Positions 8,832-16,792 of a DNA stretch of 64,000 bases are shown in pieces. Under the pieces are notes generated by a model. That model was not told where the DNA came from. It did not search any database and saw nothing but the letters and a program-made list of their open reading frames with translations. Position 1 is the stretch's first letter; each line of letters opens with the position of its first letter. Made by a program: the position numbers and the translations under genes. The DNA comes from Methanolobus sp. WCC4 (lineage in GTDB: Archaea; Halobacteriota; Methanosarcinia; Methanosarcinales; Methanosarcinaceae): positions 496,001 through 560,000 of the forward strand of contig NZ_CP150629.1 in assembly GCF_038022665.1 (NCBI RefSeq). The letters run 5' to 3'.

Positions 8832-9464
8832 TTATTCATCCTCTACTACTGTGAGATACTCCGGCGGGATGCCCCTTGCAAGGACGATATCATTGTTCAC
8901 AGTAACGATATCCACACCATCCTGCTGAGCATTGACAGCATCTACCTCGATTATCACAGGACTGTCGGTGTGAACCGAAGCTGCTTCCATTGACTTGTCA
9001 AAAGAGGTGCTCAGGTGTACATACGTCTGTCTGATAGGATAGATACCATTATCCAGCAACATGTCCGCTTCTTCCTGGCTGACACCATAATACAGGTAGT
9101 CCAGCTCGTTTGCAGGATAATCTGAGATAAGATCAACATCTACCGAATGACCGTATCTTGCTCTGATGTAACCGTCATCTATCTCATAGCGTCCCTTTTT
9201 GTCAGATTCGACAAGTGAGACCAAGCGCTCCATGGTACCCCATTTGTAACGCCTTTTCATGACCTCGCAGAGCTGATCAAGATCCACCCATCCCTGTTGG
9301 TCCATCTCGATACCTACATCATCAGGGAAATGCCTCAATGCACCGGAAACAAACCTCCCAAGACGTTCTTCCCGATCATCATCCAGGACATAACGTCCTT
9401 CTTCTCCACAATCAGGGCATTCCTCTCCCCTGAAATAGCCATGCTCTTTACATTTACGGATCAT
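8832..9464 (-). CDS. kptA: RNA 2'-phosphotransferase KptA/Tpt1 with N-terminal zinc ribbon
   Basis: A 210-residue Tpt1/KptA protein, which removes an internal RNA 2'-phosphate using NAD+, giving ADP-ribose 1'',2''-cyclic phosphate. An N-terminal CxxH...CxxC site (C5, H8, C16, C19) is a zinc ribbon common to archaeal forms. Then come GRFVSGALRHFP with the family's Arg-His pair (R44, H45), the RARYGHSV motif, LYYGVS, and IRQTYVHLS. The usual LYHGT histidine is replaced by tyrosine here, so the NAD-binding loop differs slightly. In archaea that splice tRNA by the 3'-phosphate route a 2'-phosphate is not expected, so the natural substrate is open. It is convergent with rtcA. Confidence 0.9.
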   Translation of the reverse strand: MIRKCKEHGYFRGEECPDCGEEGRYVLDDDREERLGRFVSGALRHFPDDVGIEMDQQGWVDLDQLCEVMKRRYKWGTMERLVSLVESDKKGRYEIDDGYIRARYGHSVDVDLISDYPANELDYLYYGVSQEEADMLLDNGIYPIRQTYVHLSTSFDKSMEAASVHTDSPVIIEVDAVNAQQDGVDIVTVNNDIVLARGIPPEYLTVVEDE

Positions 9465-9669
9465 GATAACTGCAAATGCTCTTCATAATTAATATATCTT
9501 ATCAAAATAACGTAAAAATAAGGAAAACAGCAGATAACAGGGACCAGACATCACTCACATTTCTTTGCAAGATTAATTATATAAAGTATATTAGACTACG
9601 TGAAAGGTAGATCGGCAGATAATAAGGACTTTTTAATCTTATCTTCAGGGTATAATCCGGGTAATAATT

Positions 9670-10797
9670 ATGGACGAGATCAACGACGTATACGAAAAAC
9701 TTGGTGGTGTCATCAGTAAAGATGACTTTACACGCAAAGTTGAAGAAAAAGTGGAACAGATGAGCGGACTTTGTGATACCAGGACCGCAGCCATGCTTGT
9801 AGCACATGACCTGGGAGTCAGTGATACGGGAGAGAGCCAGTTACAGAAGATATCCGACATAACACCTGACAGCGGCAATGTGAAGTTCATTGCAAAGGTG
9901 ATGACCGTCTTCCCTGCAAAGGAATTCAACCGTAATGATGGCACCGTTGGAAGAGTAGCTAATATAGTAGTAGCAGACGAGACAGGCTCCATACGTGTAA
10001 CACTCTGGGATGACAGGGCAGACCTCGTGAAGAGCGGAGATGTCAAGATCGGTCAGAACTGCCAGATCGCTGGTTATGTGAAGGACGGATACTCAGGTAC
10101 CGAGGTTAATATCGGTAATAATGGTGTTTTCTGTGAGACCGATGAGAATGTGGAAGCACGTATCGATTCCAAACAGATAAAGGACATCCAGAACGGCATG
10201 GGTGACATCAACATCCGTGCAAGGGTCCTTGACATATCCGACGTAAGGACATTCAACAAAAGGGATGGAGGCACCGGAAAGGTAGCAAACATACTTATCG
10301 GTGATGAGACCGGCAAGATAAGAGTGACACTCTGGGATGAGATGTCAGACCTTACAAATGAACTGGAGGTCGACGACTCCGTAGAGATCATCAACGGATA
10401 TGCCAAAGAGAACAATTTCAACCAGCAGGTCGAAATGCAGGTGGGTAACCGTAGTGTTATCAAGAAGATAGAGGAAGAGGTAGTGTTCAAAGAGAGTTTC
10501 ACGCCTATCGCAGATATCATACCAGGGGAACCGTACTCCATATCAGGACAGGTGTCCGGTCTTGGAGAGATAAGGGAATTCAACCGGGACGACGGAACAG
10601 TCAACATGGTATCCAACATCTACGTCTCCGATGATACAGGAAGGATAAGAATAGCACTCTGGGGTGACCATGCGCTTCTTGTGGACCAGCTTGATATCGA
10701 TATGAACATCGACATAATGGATGCGTTCTCTAAATCCGGTTTCAACGATGAGGTCGAGCTCAGTGCAGGTAACCGTACAAGGATAAATATACACTAA
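9670..10797 (+). CDS. RPA-like single-stranded DNA-binding protein, three OB folds
   Basis: A 375-residue protein with a short N-terminal helical segment (DDFTRKVEEKVEQMSGLCDTRTAAMLVAHDLG in pieces) found in methanogen RPA1-like proteins. Three OB folds follow, at about 65-165, 170-270 and 275-375. Each carries the repeated pattern FNR(D/N)DGTVxxVxNIxVxDxTGxIRxxLW. Such proteins coat single-stranded DNA in replication and repair. Methanosarcina RPA1 has four OB folds, and the RPA2/3 forms carry a zinc finger; this one has three and none. A TATA-like AATTATATAAAG lies about 95 bases upstream. It is probably transcribed alone. Confidence 0.85.
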   Translation: MDEINDVYEKLGGVISKDDFTRKVEEKVEQMSGLCDTRTAAMLVAHDLGVSDTGESQLQKISDITPDSGNVKFIAKVMTVFPAKEFNRNDGTVGRVANIVVADETGSIRVTLWDDRADLVKSGDVKIGQNCQIAGYVKDGYSGTEVNIGNNGVFCETDENVEARIDSKQIKDIQNGMGDINIRARVLDISDVRTFNKRDGGTGKVANILIGDETGKIRVTLWDEMSDLTNELEVDDSVEIINGYAKENNFNQQVEMQVGNRSVIKKIEEEVVFKESFTPIADIIPGEPYSISGQVSGLGEIREFNRDDGTVNMVSNIYVSDDTGRIRIALWGDHALLVDQLDIDMNIDIMDAFSKSGFNDEVELSAGNRTRINIH

Positions 10798-10811
10798 AGA
10801 ACATCTTTTTT

Positions 10812-10829
10812 GAAAGGCCCGGGACTTTC
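10812..10829 (+). terminator. probable terminator after the RPA-like gene
   Basis: GAAAG-gcccggga-CTTTC forms a stem 15 bases past the stop. A T-rich stretch (CCTTTTTTCTTT) follows some 30 bases further. A second CCCGGGA nearby could form an alternative pairing. Confidence 0.45.
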
Positions 10830-10929
10830 AACAATGAACTTTGATATAAACCCGGGATAGCCCTTTTTTCTTTAATTTGTCCATAAACCGATTCAATTGA
10901 CATGTTGCAGGTAAGTTGAATGGGAGCGG

Positions 10930-10957
10930 GTTCGTCCACGAACACCTATTTATACGA
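10930..10957 (+). promoter_or_regulatory. palindrome next to TATA box upstream of the CBS/zinc-ribbon gene
   Basis: GTTCGT-cc-ACGAAC is a perfect 6-base inverted repeat at 10930-10943, followed at once by the TATA-like CTATTTATACGA. The site is about 80 bases before the ATG at 11029. A palindrome touching the TATA box suggests an operator; the regulator is unknown. Confidence 0.45.
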
Positions 10958-11028
10958 TTAAAATCAACATTTTATTTAGTGGACTATAGGTAATTGATTC
11001 CTTTATCCGGGATTCGGAAGTACGTCTT

Positions 11029-11637
11029 ATGGTCTTGAGTGTTCAGAACGACATGGAAACCGATGTTTCCATTCTGGAGATCCAGAATGAGATGTCGGTC
11101 AAAGAAACAATGTCAAAGACGATCTTTGACATCGATGTCAGTGCCAGTGTTCTTGAAGTTGCAGGAAAGATGGCAGAAAATGACACAGATAGCGTTATTG
11201 TTACAGAGGATGCCGACAATATCGGCATTATAACTGAACATGATATTATCACCAAGACAGTTGTAAAGAATGTGCTTCCTTCTGAGATGACGGCAAAGGA
11301 GATCATGTCGTCCCCAATTATAGCAACCAGGCCTTCGACAAGTATCATCGAAGCTGCTGAAATGATGGTCAAATCCAACATTCGCAGGCTTGCTGTAATG
11401 GAAGGGGACCACATTGAGGGAATGATAACTGACAGAGATATCATAGCCATAGCTCCGGGTCTGACAACGATCCTGGAAGGACTTATAGAACTGAACCATG
11501 AGAACAAACTCCACACGGAACCTGAGCTCGAACGTGGCATATGCCAGCGTTGCGGTGCTCTTGTTGACAGTCTGGTGGATGTCAATGGATCGACGCTCTG
11601 TGAGGACTGCAAAGAGGAAGAAGGTTACTATGACTAG
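11029..11637 (+). CDS. two-CBS-domain protein with C-terminal zinc ribbon
   Basis: A 202-residue cytoplasmic protein. Two CBS domains (about 20-80 and 85-145) form one Bateman module, a typical adenosine-nucleotide sensor. It shows repeated VLEVAGKMAENDTDSVIV and IIEAAEMMVKSNIRRLAV patterns and two GIITEHDI/GMITDRDI strands. The tail carries CQRCG...CEDCKEE, a C2C2 zinc ribbon often found in archaeal CBS proteins. GGAAG lies upstream of the ATG at 11029; a second ATG at 11053 is possible but has no ribosome site. It ends with TAG. The partner it regulates is not visible. Confidence 0.85.
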   Translation: MVLSVQNDMETDVSILEIQNEMSVKETMSKTIFDIDVSASVLEVAGKMAENDTDSVIVTEDADNIGIITEHDIITKTVVKNVLPSEMTAKEIMSSPIIATRPSTSIIEAAEMMVKSNIRRLAVMEGDHIEGMITDRDIIAIAPGLTTILEGLIELNHENKLHTEPELERGICQRCGALVDSLVDVNGSTLCEDCKEEEGYYD

Positions 11638-11685
11638 TTCTTTGAACGGTCAATTGATAGAGGACACTTCAAGTTGGTGAAATAA

Positions 11686-12117
11686 ATGTCTGTCCCGATA
11701 TATCTTAAACGAAGAAATGTATCGACTTTCAAAGCAACACCTGATATCAGCCCGGGGAAAATCGTCCCTTTGTGCAGTTCAGTGTTAGCAGGACCTACTA
11801 TTACTGCAGACAGACATAGTTTATTTGCATTTTGAAGGTGCTGCAGGGTACTTTCATGAAGAGATGCCGTTTGCCATGAGACTTGAATGCCGCTCACAGA
11901 CTTCTGGAGATCATGATGTTGAACCCCCGGTAAATTTGTGATGTTATGGAGCACAGTGGTTCAGTTGAAAATTAATGTGATGATCAGTGACCTGGAAAAC
12001 AGGACAATAGAATCCCAAAGAAAGGACCTCTTTGCATATACAGACGTACCTCGAACTGAAGACATGGTCATATCAATTGACATTAGAATCCATCAGGAGG
12101 TGGAGATTAAAACCTGA
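11686..12117 (+). pseudogene. possible decayed coding sequence, family not recognised
   Basis: Within the 693-base gap before the tandem CBS genes, three plus-strand fragments read in order with coding-like composition. The first, from the ATG at 11686, contains KATPDISPGKIVPLCSSV and AGPTITADR and ends at a TGA. One extra T there shifts the frame, and the text resumes as EGAAGYFHEEMPFAMRLECR before another stop. A third frame reads NVMISDLENRTIESQR through to TGA at 12115-12117. There is no ribosome site, and a stop codon sits directly before the ATG. This looks like a frameshifted remnant, but I cannot name the parent family, so the call stays weak. Confidence 0.35.
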
Positions 12118-12219
12118 GTACGATGAGAACTGTCACAGTATGGTTCTCATAAGATGAGAGAAGGGAACGTTTCCCGATAGAAGTAGAAGGTCCATGGACC
12201 AGTATATGAATAAAATAAG

Positions 12220-12260
12220 AAGAGCCTTCGATCATTGTGATAGAATGATGATGAGCTCTT
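12220..12260 (+). promoter_or_regulatory. two-part hairpin in the leader of the CBS-CBS-RNA ligase genes
   Basis: AAGAGC (12220-12225) pairs with GCTCTT (12255-12260), and ATCATT (12231-12236) with AATGAT (12244-12249), separated by a symmetric five-base internal loop. A TATA-like AGTATATGAATAAA lies just upstream, so the hairpin would sit near the 5' end of a ~110-base leader before the ATG at 12331. It has no following T run, so a regulatory RNA structure is more likely than a terminator. Confidence 0.35.
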
Positions 12261-12330
12261 AAATGGATAAAAAATATCCTGCAGGTCTGGTTTTGGTTTG
12301 TAATCCCAGACTTTCAGAAGGAGGAACAAC

Positions 12331-13170
12331 ATGAATGTGAAGGACATTATGAGTTCACCGGTCTTTACCATAGCACCGGAAGAAACCGTAGCACATGCAA
12401 GAAACCTTATGCTCAAGCATAAGATCAGTACCCTGGTGGTAGCTGAGGATGAAAAAATGGTCGGTATAGTCACAAAGACAGATCTTGGAAAGAGACTCGC
12501 TCAGGCCGAGCCAATGTGGAGAAGGAGACCGATCGACAAGATCCCGGTGAGCATGGTGATGCATGAAGACCCTATCACAATATATCCCGGTGCCTCAGTC
12601 GCACAGGCAAGCGAACTCATGATAGAGAATGGCATAAATGCACTGGCTGTGGTGAACAGAGAAGTAGAAGGAATAGTCACCGGAACGGACATCATGAGGT
12701 ACTTCGCTGAACAGGATATTAAGACAAAGGTATCAGATATCATGGATGAAGACATCGTTTTCGTACACAGGCACCACACCATCAATCACGTCATCCATGA
12801 AATGGAAGCAAGTGAGACAAACCGTGTCATTGTCAATGATGATGCTGATGAGGCAGTAGGAATCATCACAACGACGAATGTGGCATTCAACATAATGTCT
12901 GACAATGAAGGAAATCTTCCATCAAAGAGCATAAAGATGACCAGGCGTTCAAGCCCTGCGGGTCACAAGGAATATCGTTACGTAAAAGAGGTACCTCTTG
13001 TTGCTGAAGATATCATGTCAGAGCTTCCGCATCCCATGGATGCCAACAACAAGGCAGTGAATGCAGCAAAGATAATGCTCTCAGAACACACAATAGCTCT
13101 CCCTGTTGTCAACGGGGACAAGATCATCGGACTTATCAGCAGGAGAGATATACTCAGAGCAGTGCAGTGA
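12331..13170 (+). CDS. four-CBS-domain protein
   Basis: A 279-residue protein built of four CBS domains, that is two Bateman modules. Each begins with a [12 protein letters not shown]-like element (residues 3-14, ~73-85, ~132-143, ~221-232) and ends with a GIVTKTDL-type strand ([24 protein letters not shown]). Between modules two and three domains lies a basic stretch, [16 protein letters not shown]. No enzyme or membrane domain is attached. Such proteins bind AMP/ATP or SAM-like ligands and regulate partners. AGAAGGAGGAACAAC before the ATG contains a strong ribosome site. It is 41 bases upstream of a paralogue and probably the first gene of an operon ending in RNA ligase. Confidence 0.88.
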   Translation: MNVKDIMSSPVFTIAPEETVAHARNLMLKHKISTLVVAEDEKMVGIVTKTDLGKRLAQAEPMWRRRPIDKIPVSMVMHEDPITIYPGASVAQASELMIENGINALAVVNREVEGIVTGTDIMRYFAEQDIKTKVSDIMDEDIVFVHRHHTINHVIHEMEASETNRVIVNDDADEAVGIITTTNVAFNIMSDNEGNLPSKSIKMTRRSSPAGHKEYRYVKEVPLVAEDIMSELPHPMDANNKAVNAAKIMLSEHTIALPVVNGDKIIGLISRRDILRAVQ

Positions 13171-13211
13171 GCATCGAAAGACCAGAAAAGAGAACGATAA
13201 GAGGAATTACA

Positions 13212-13988
13212 ATGGAAGTAAAGGACATAATGGCAGAACCACTGTTGATAGATAAGTCAGACACCATTTCCCACGCACTTGACGTAATGGAAAAGAAGGG
13301 AACAAGACGTCTTCTGGTAAAACACGATAATGAGCTGCTTGGAGTACTTACAATGAGAAATATCTCAAAGGAGCTCGGTACGCGGAAGAAGGGAAGCAAG
13401 CCAGCTTCTTCCCTGCACGTTGCAACCGCCATCTCTGATAATTTCGTAAAAGTACTTCCGGACACAAAGGTAACCGATACGATCACACTCATGATCAAGA
13501 ACGGAGGTGTGATAGTTGTCATGGACAATGACAAAGTAGTTGGATGGGTTACCCCGAACGAGATACTCAAGAACAATAATTTCACCGGATACGCCGGTGA
13601 GATCATGCAGAAGGGACCTATCGTTGCAGGACCTGCTGACCGCGTCAGCCATATCAGAAGGGTAATGCTTGACAACAACATCGGAAGGGTTCCCATCATC
13701 GAGGGTGACAAACTCGTTGGTATGGTGACCGAGAAGGACATTGCCAATGCAATGCGTTCATTCCGTGACCTTGTGGAAGGAAGCAAGCAGGAAGCACGCA
13801 TCAAGAACCTTATCGTCGAGGATATCATGAAGATGGGGGTCAAGACCATCAATACGAACACCCCGACCAGTGATGCGGCAAAGATGATGCTTGAGGAGAA
13901 TCTTGGAGGACTGCCTGTTCTCAATCTTGAGGGACAGATGGTAGGGATCGTAACCAGGAGAAGTATCATCAGAGGTATGGGCGAGTAA
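13212..13988 (+). CDS. four-CBS-domain protein, paralogue of the preceding gene
   Basis: A 258-residue protein again made of four CBS domains: [13 protein letters not shown], then [25 protein letters not shown] and [12 protein letters not shown]. The matching strands are [24 protein letters not shown] and [11 protein letters not shown] 13212 was chosen because GAGG lies seven bases upstream and it aligns with the paralogue start; the longer frame from 13167 overlaps the previous gene without a ribosome site. The two proteins may form a heteromer. The RNA ligase ATG follows after 18 bases, so co-expression is expected and these nucleotide sensors may report energy charge to RNA ligation. That link is inference. 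Confidence 0.88.
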   Translation: MEVKDIMAEPLLIDKSDTISHALDVMEKKGTRRLLVKHDNELLGVLTMRNISKELGTRKKGSKPASSLHVATAISDNFVKVLPDTKVTDTITLMIKNGGVIVVMDNDKVVGWVTPNEILKNNNFTGYAGEIMQKGPIVAGPADRVSHIRRVMLDNNIGRVPIIEGDKLVGMVTEKDIANAMRSFRDLVEGSKQEARIKNLIVEDIMKMGVKTINTNTPTSDAAKMMLEENLGGLPVLNLEGQMVGIVTRRSIIRGMGE

Positions 13989-14006
13989 GAACCCAGGTGT
14001 CTGGTG

Positions 14007-15173
14007 ATGAGATACTACCCGAAGATAGAGTTCGATGTTGAGAAGGCGGCAGAGTTCCTGGAACTCTCCCCTTCCAGACTTGAAGATATAATTGAGAAAA
14101 GGAATCTGAAACAGAACTGGGACGAATATAACAACATATATAGATTCGAAGGGCACGCACCACATCTTGAGGATGGTACAGTGCTCATCGACCATTACGA
14201 CCATTTTGAACTTGTGAGGGGTTTTCCTAAAATAAAACGTGCAATGCTCCTTGAACCTGCGGTAAAGAGAAGTTTCAGCGGGATAGATACCGTTGCCGTC
14301 GAGGAGAAGATGAACGGCTATAACGTCCGTGTCATCGAATATAACGGAAAGCTCATTGCCTTTACCCGCAGTGGACACATCTGTCCCTATTCAACTGAAA
14401 GGGTACAGAATCTCCTGAAAATGGATATCTTTACAGACCATCCTGACATCGTTGTCTATGGAGAGATGGCCGGACCTGAGAACCCATATGTACAGAAGCA
14501 TGTCTATGGCATAGATTCACTGGAATTCTTTGTTTTTGATATAAGGTACAGAGATACAGGCAAAGTCCTCCCGCTGCAAATGAGAAGAGAACTTGCAGAG
14601 GAATACGGATTCAAGCAGGTAAGACTCTTTGGAGAATTCGATATCATTGAAGCACCAAAAAGGATAACGGAGATCATCAGGGAACTCGGCAGGAGTGGAA
14701 GGGAAGGCGTCGTTATCAAAGATCCGGAGATGGTATTGCAACCAATAAAATACACATGTTCTGAAAGTAATTGTAATGATCTAAAACAGGCATTCAAATT
14801 CTACAATGAGGCAGGAAGGGATTATCTCTTCTCAAGGGTAGTGCGGGAAGGCTTCCAGTCCCACGAATGGAACGAAAGTGAGGAAGATTTCAAAAAGCGC
14901 TGCCTGAGCCTTGGGGAAAGCATACTCAGACCCATGAAAGGGACCATAGCAGAAGTTGAGAGCGGTGTGAGGATATCCGACGATTTCAGGATAAGGGTGA
15001 AAGACCTGGAAGTGGTTGAAAAGTTCAGGGCATATCTGGAGAGACTGGGACTCTATGTGGTCTTCGAGGAACCTGAAAAAACAGGTGATGAATACGTCAT
15101 AAGTGTAAAGAAGATGAATAAGAGTACAAATGACAAGACCCTTGCAATGCTTGAAGGGCAGTTGTGGTCATGA
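14007..15173 (+). CDS. ATP-dependent RNA ligase, Pab1020/Rnl3 family
   Basis: A 388-residue archaeal homodimeric RNA ligase. The enzyme adenylates itself on lysine and joins RNA 5'-phosphate to 3'-OH; family members circularise RNA in vitro. The nucleotidyltransferase motif I is EEKMNGYNVR with catalytic K101. Further motifs are FTRSGH, VVYGEMAG (motif III), LEFFVFDI (IIIa), GREGVVIKDP (IV) and PIKYTC (V). The C-terminal ~120 residues are the family dimerisation domain. ATG 14007 follows AGGTG at seven bases; a GTG at 14004 is also in frame. It lies 18 bases after a CBS gene. With rtcA and kptA upstream it makes a third RNA-end enzyme in this district. Confidence 0.93.
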   Translation: MRYYPKIEFDVEKAAEFLELSPSRLEDIIEKRNLKQNWDEYNNIYRFEGHAPHLEDGTVLIDHYDHFELVRGFPKIKRAMLLEPAVKRSFSGIDTVAVEEKMNGYNVRVIEYNGKLIAFTRSGHICPYSTERVQNLLKMDIFTDHPDIVVYGEMAGPENPYVQKHVYGIDSLEFFVFDIRYRDTGKVLPLQMRRELAEEYGFKQVRLFGEFDIIEAPKRITEIIRELGRSGREGVVIKDPEMVLQPIKYTCSESNCNDLKQAFKFYNEAGRDYLFSRVVREGFQSHEWNESEEDFKKRCLSLGESILRPMKGTIAEVESGVRISDDFRIRVKDLEVVEKFRAYLERLGLYVVFEEPEKTGDEYVISVKKMNKSTNDKTLAMLEGQLWS

Positions 15174-15223
15174 AAAAGACTATATCTTAATAGGTCGATC
15201 GTAAGCACAAAAAGGGTGCCTAT

Positions 15224-16261
15224 ATGACAAAGATCGCAATCATCGGAAGTGAGAAGAGCGGCAAGACAACACTTGCCGGTAAACTTGGAAAGAAAGGTAA
15301 TGTCAGTGACATAACTATGTATGACTATGCCAAGAATGACATGATACTCACAACCATTGATGCCACCGGTTATCCGGCTTCTGTCAAATCACTGGTCACA
15401 GCGCTCAATCTTTCAGACATCGCTCTTCTATGCATTCCACCTGAAGGACTTGACCCTCAGGCTGCCGAGTGTATAATAGCACTTGATGTCATGGGCTACA
15501 AGCACGGTATCGTCGTTCTCACAAAATCTGACACCTCATATCCTTTTGCGCTGGATGAGCTCAAAGCCAAACTCCAGAAGGTAACAGCAGGGACTGTTCT
15601 TGAGAACTGGGACTACCATGCGATCTCAACAACCTCTTTCGAAGGCATGGAAGAATTAAAGGAACTCATAAACACAGTCGGGGAAAAGGTTGAAGAGGAA
15701 CTGAAAGAACTGGACGACCTGCCGGCACGCACGATCATCGACCAGTCCTTCAATGTCACTGGTATCGGATGTGTTGTCCTTGGAGTTGTTTCCCAGGGAA
15801 CCATCAATGCAAAGGACAAGGTTGTGGCATATCCTGCAAAGAAGGAACTCGAGATCAGGTCAATACAGATGCATGATGTGGATGCGAAATCTGCACCTGC
15901 AGGTGCCAGAGTGGGACTTGCTCTTAAAGGTGTCCAGTCAAAGGATATCGACAGGGGCTTTGTGCTCTCAGAAACTGAGACCGTTGCTACAGACTTCACA
16001 CTGAAGTGTGTTCTTTCACCACTTGCAAAACCCTTCAATGTTGATGACATGTTACATCTCTATGTAGGACTCCAGTCCTCACCTGTAAGGGTAGTTGAGA
16101 TACTTGAAGGTGAAGAGAAGGTTGAGACTGCAGCATCTGGAAAAGAATATGTTCTAAAGCTTACGGGATCAAAGGAAATAGCCTATAGTAAAAATGACAG
16201 GTTCATCCTTGTGAACCTTGATGAAAAACAGAGGTTCATAGCTCACGGCTATGAACAATGA
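15224..16261 (+). CDS. short SelB/EF-Tu-like translational GTPase paralogue
   Basis: A 345-residue protein with a compact GTPase domain (1-160) and two beta-barrel domains like EF-Tu domains 2 and 3. G1 is GSEKSGKTT (8-16), G3 is DATG, and G4 is TKSD in place of NKxD. The effector threonine region between G1 and G3 is very short. The barrel part (ARTIIDQSFNVTGIGCVVLGVV ... PAGARVGLALKGV) matches SelB/EF-Tu domain 2. Canonical archaeal SelB is over 460 residues with a fourth domain; that is absent. Such truncated SelB-like proteins occur in methanogens without selenocysteine, with no settled role. A ribosome or tRNA-related task is inferred. Confidence 0.75.
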   Translation: MTKIAIIGSEKSGKTTLAGKLGKKGNVSDITMYDYAKNDMILTTIDATGYPASVKSLVTALNLSDIALLCIPPEGLDPQAAECIIALDVMGYKHGIVVLTKSDTSYPFALDELKAKLQKVTAGTVLENWDYHAISTTSFEGMEELKELINTVGEKVEEELKELDDLPARTIIDQSFNVTGIGCVVLGVVSQGTINAKDKVVAYPAKKELEIRSIQMHDVDAKSAPAGARVGLALKGVQSKDIDRGFVLSETETVATDFTLKCVLSPLAKPFNVDDMLHLYVGLQSSPVRVVEILEGEEKVETAASGKEYVLKLTGSKEIAYSKNDRFILVNLDEKQRFIAHGYEQ

Positions 16262-16273
16262 TCATTTCTAAAT

Positions 16274-16780
16274 TCATTTCTTTTTTGGTGTCAGATGTTT
16301 GATACCATCCAGGAACGAAGGCATTTCTATAGCCTTTGTCCTTTCAATATTGTCGGGAAGATCTACAAGACCCGGCTGAAGTGTCATATCGGAAGAACCA
16401 CTGATAACTGTTTCAGGAGCCCTGTAACTTGACACATTATGCGAGGTGAAACCATTCTTTGGTCTCTCCACCGTTACAGAAGGTGGCTTTTCAGGCTTTT
16501 CAGGACTACTTGGTCTGGAAAGTCCGGTCTTGGTGTCCCTGTCCTTGGACCTGGAACCCTCTTCTTTTCCGAGATTGTAGTGCTCTTTTACAAGATCACG
16601 GAGATCATAAACATCGGCAAACCTGTTGATCTGTGTCAGTTTTTCCTGGACCCAGCCGATCTCAGAGTGCCTGTGGTACCCTACCTCGAATCCCAATCTG
16701 CGACTTGCTTCTGCAAGCTGGGCCTTCCCCTCGTCCGGAAGGATCTTCTTCTCCTCTGACCTCTTAAATATCTTTACCAT
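16274..16780 (-). CDS. uncharacterised protein next to RAD55-like ATPase
   Basis: A 168-residue protein I do not recognise. The first ~75 residues look folded and helical (EGKAQLAEASRRLGFEVGYH, QEKLTQINRFADVYDLRDLV). The middle is charged and proline-rich (SSPEKPEKPPSVTVERPK) and likely disordered. The end SFLDGIKHLTPKKK is basic. The ATG at 16780 was chosen over a TTG at 16789. It starts 12 bases after the RAD55-like ATPase stop on the same strand, so it is probably its partner or regulator. No membrane segment or metal site is seen. Confidence 0.6.
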   Translation of the reverse strand: MVKIFKRSEEKKILPDEGKAQLAEASRRLGFEVGYHRHSEIGWVQEKLTQINRFADVYDLRDLVKEHYNLGKEEGSRSKDRDTKTGLSRPSSPEKPEKPPSVTVERPKNGFTSHNVSSYRAPETVISGSSDMTLQPGLVDLPDNIERTKAIEMPSFLDGIKHLTPKKK

Positions 16781-16792
16781 ATGCAACAACCA

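Noticed and set aside
11635-11690. Possible TAG read-through (pyrrolysine) after the CBS/zinc-ribbon gene
   Set aside because: The extension FFERSIDRGHFKLVK is short, unlike any CBS tail, and the zinc ribbon already completes the protein.
11634-11954. 106-codon minus-strand frame
   Set aside because: No ribosome site or recognisable motif; the plus strand over the same bases has better coding-like fragments.
13167-13211. Longer start for the second four-CBS protein
   Set aside because: It overlaps the previous gene by four bases without a ribosome site, while ATG 13212 has GAGG and aligns with the paralogue.
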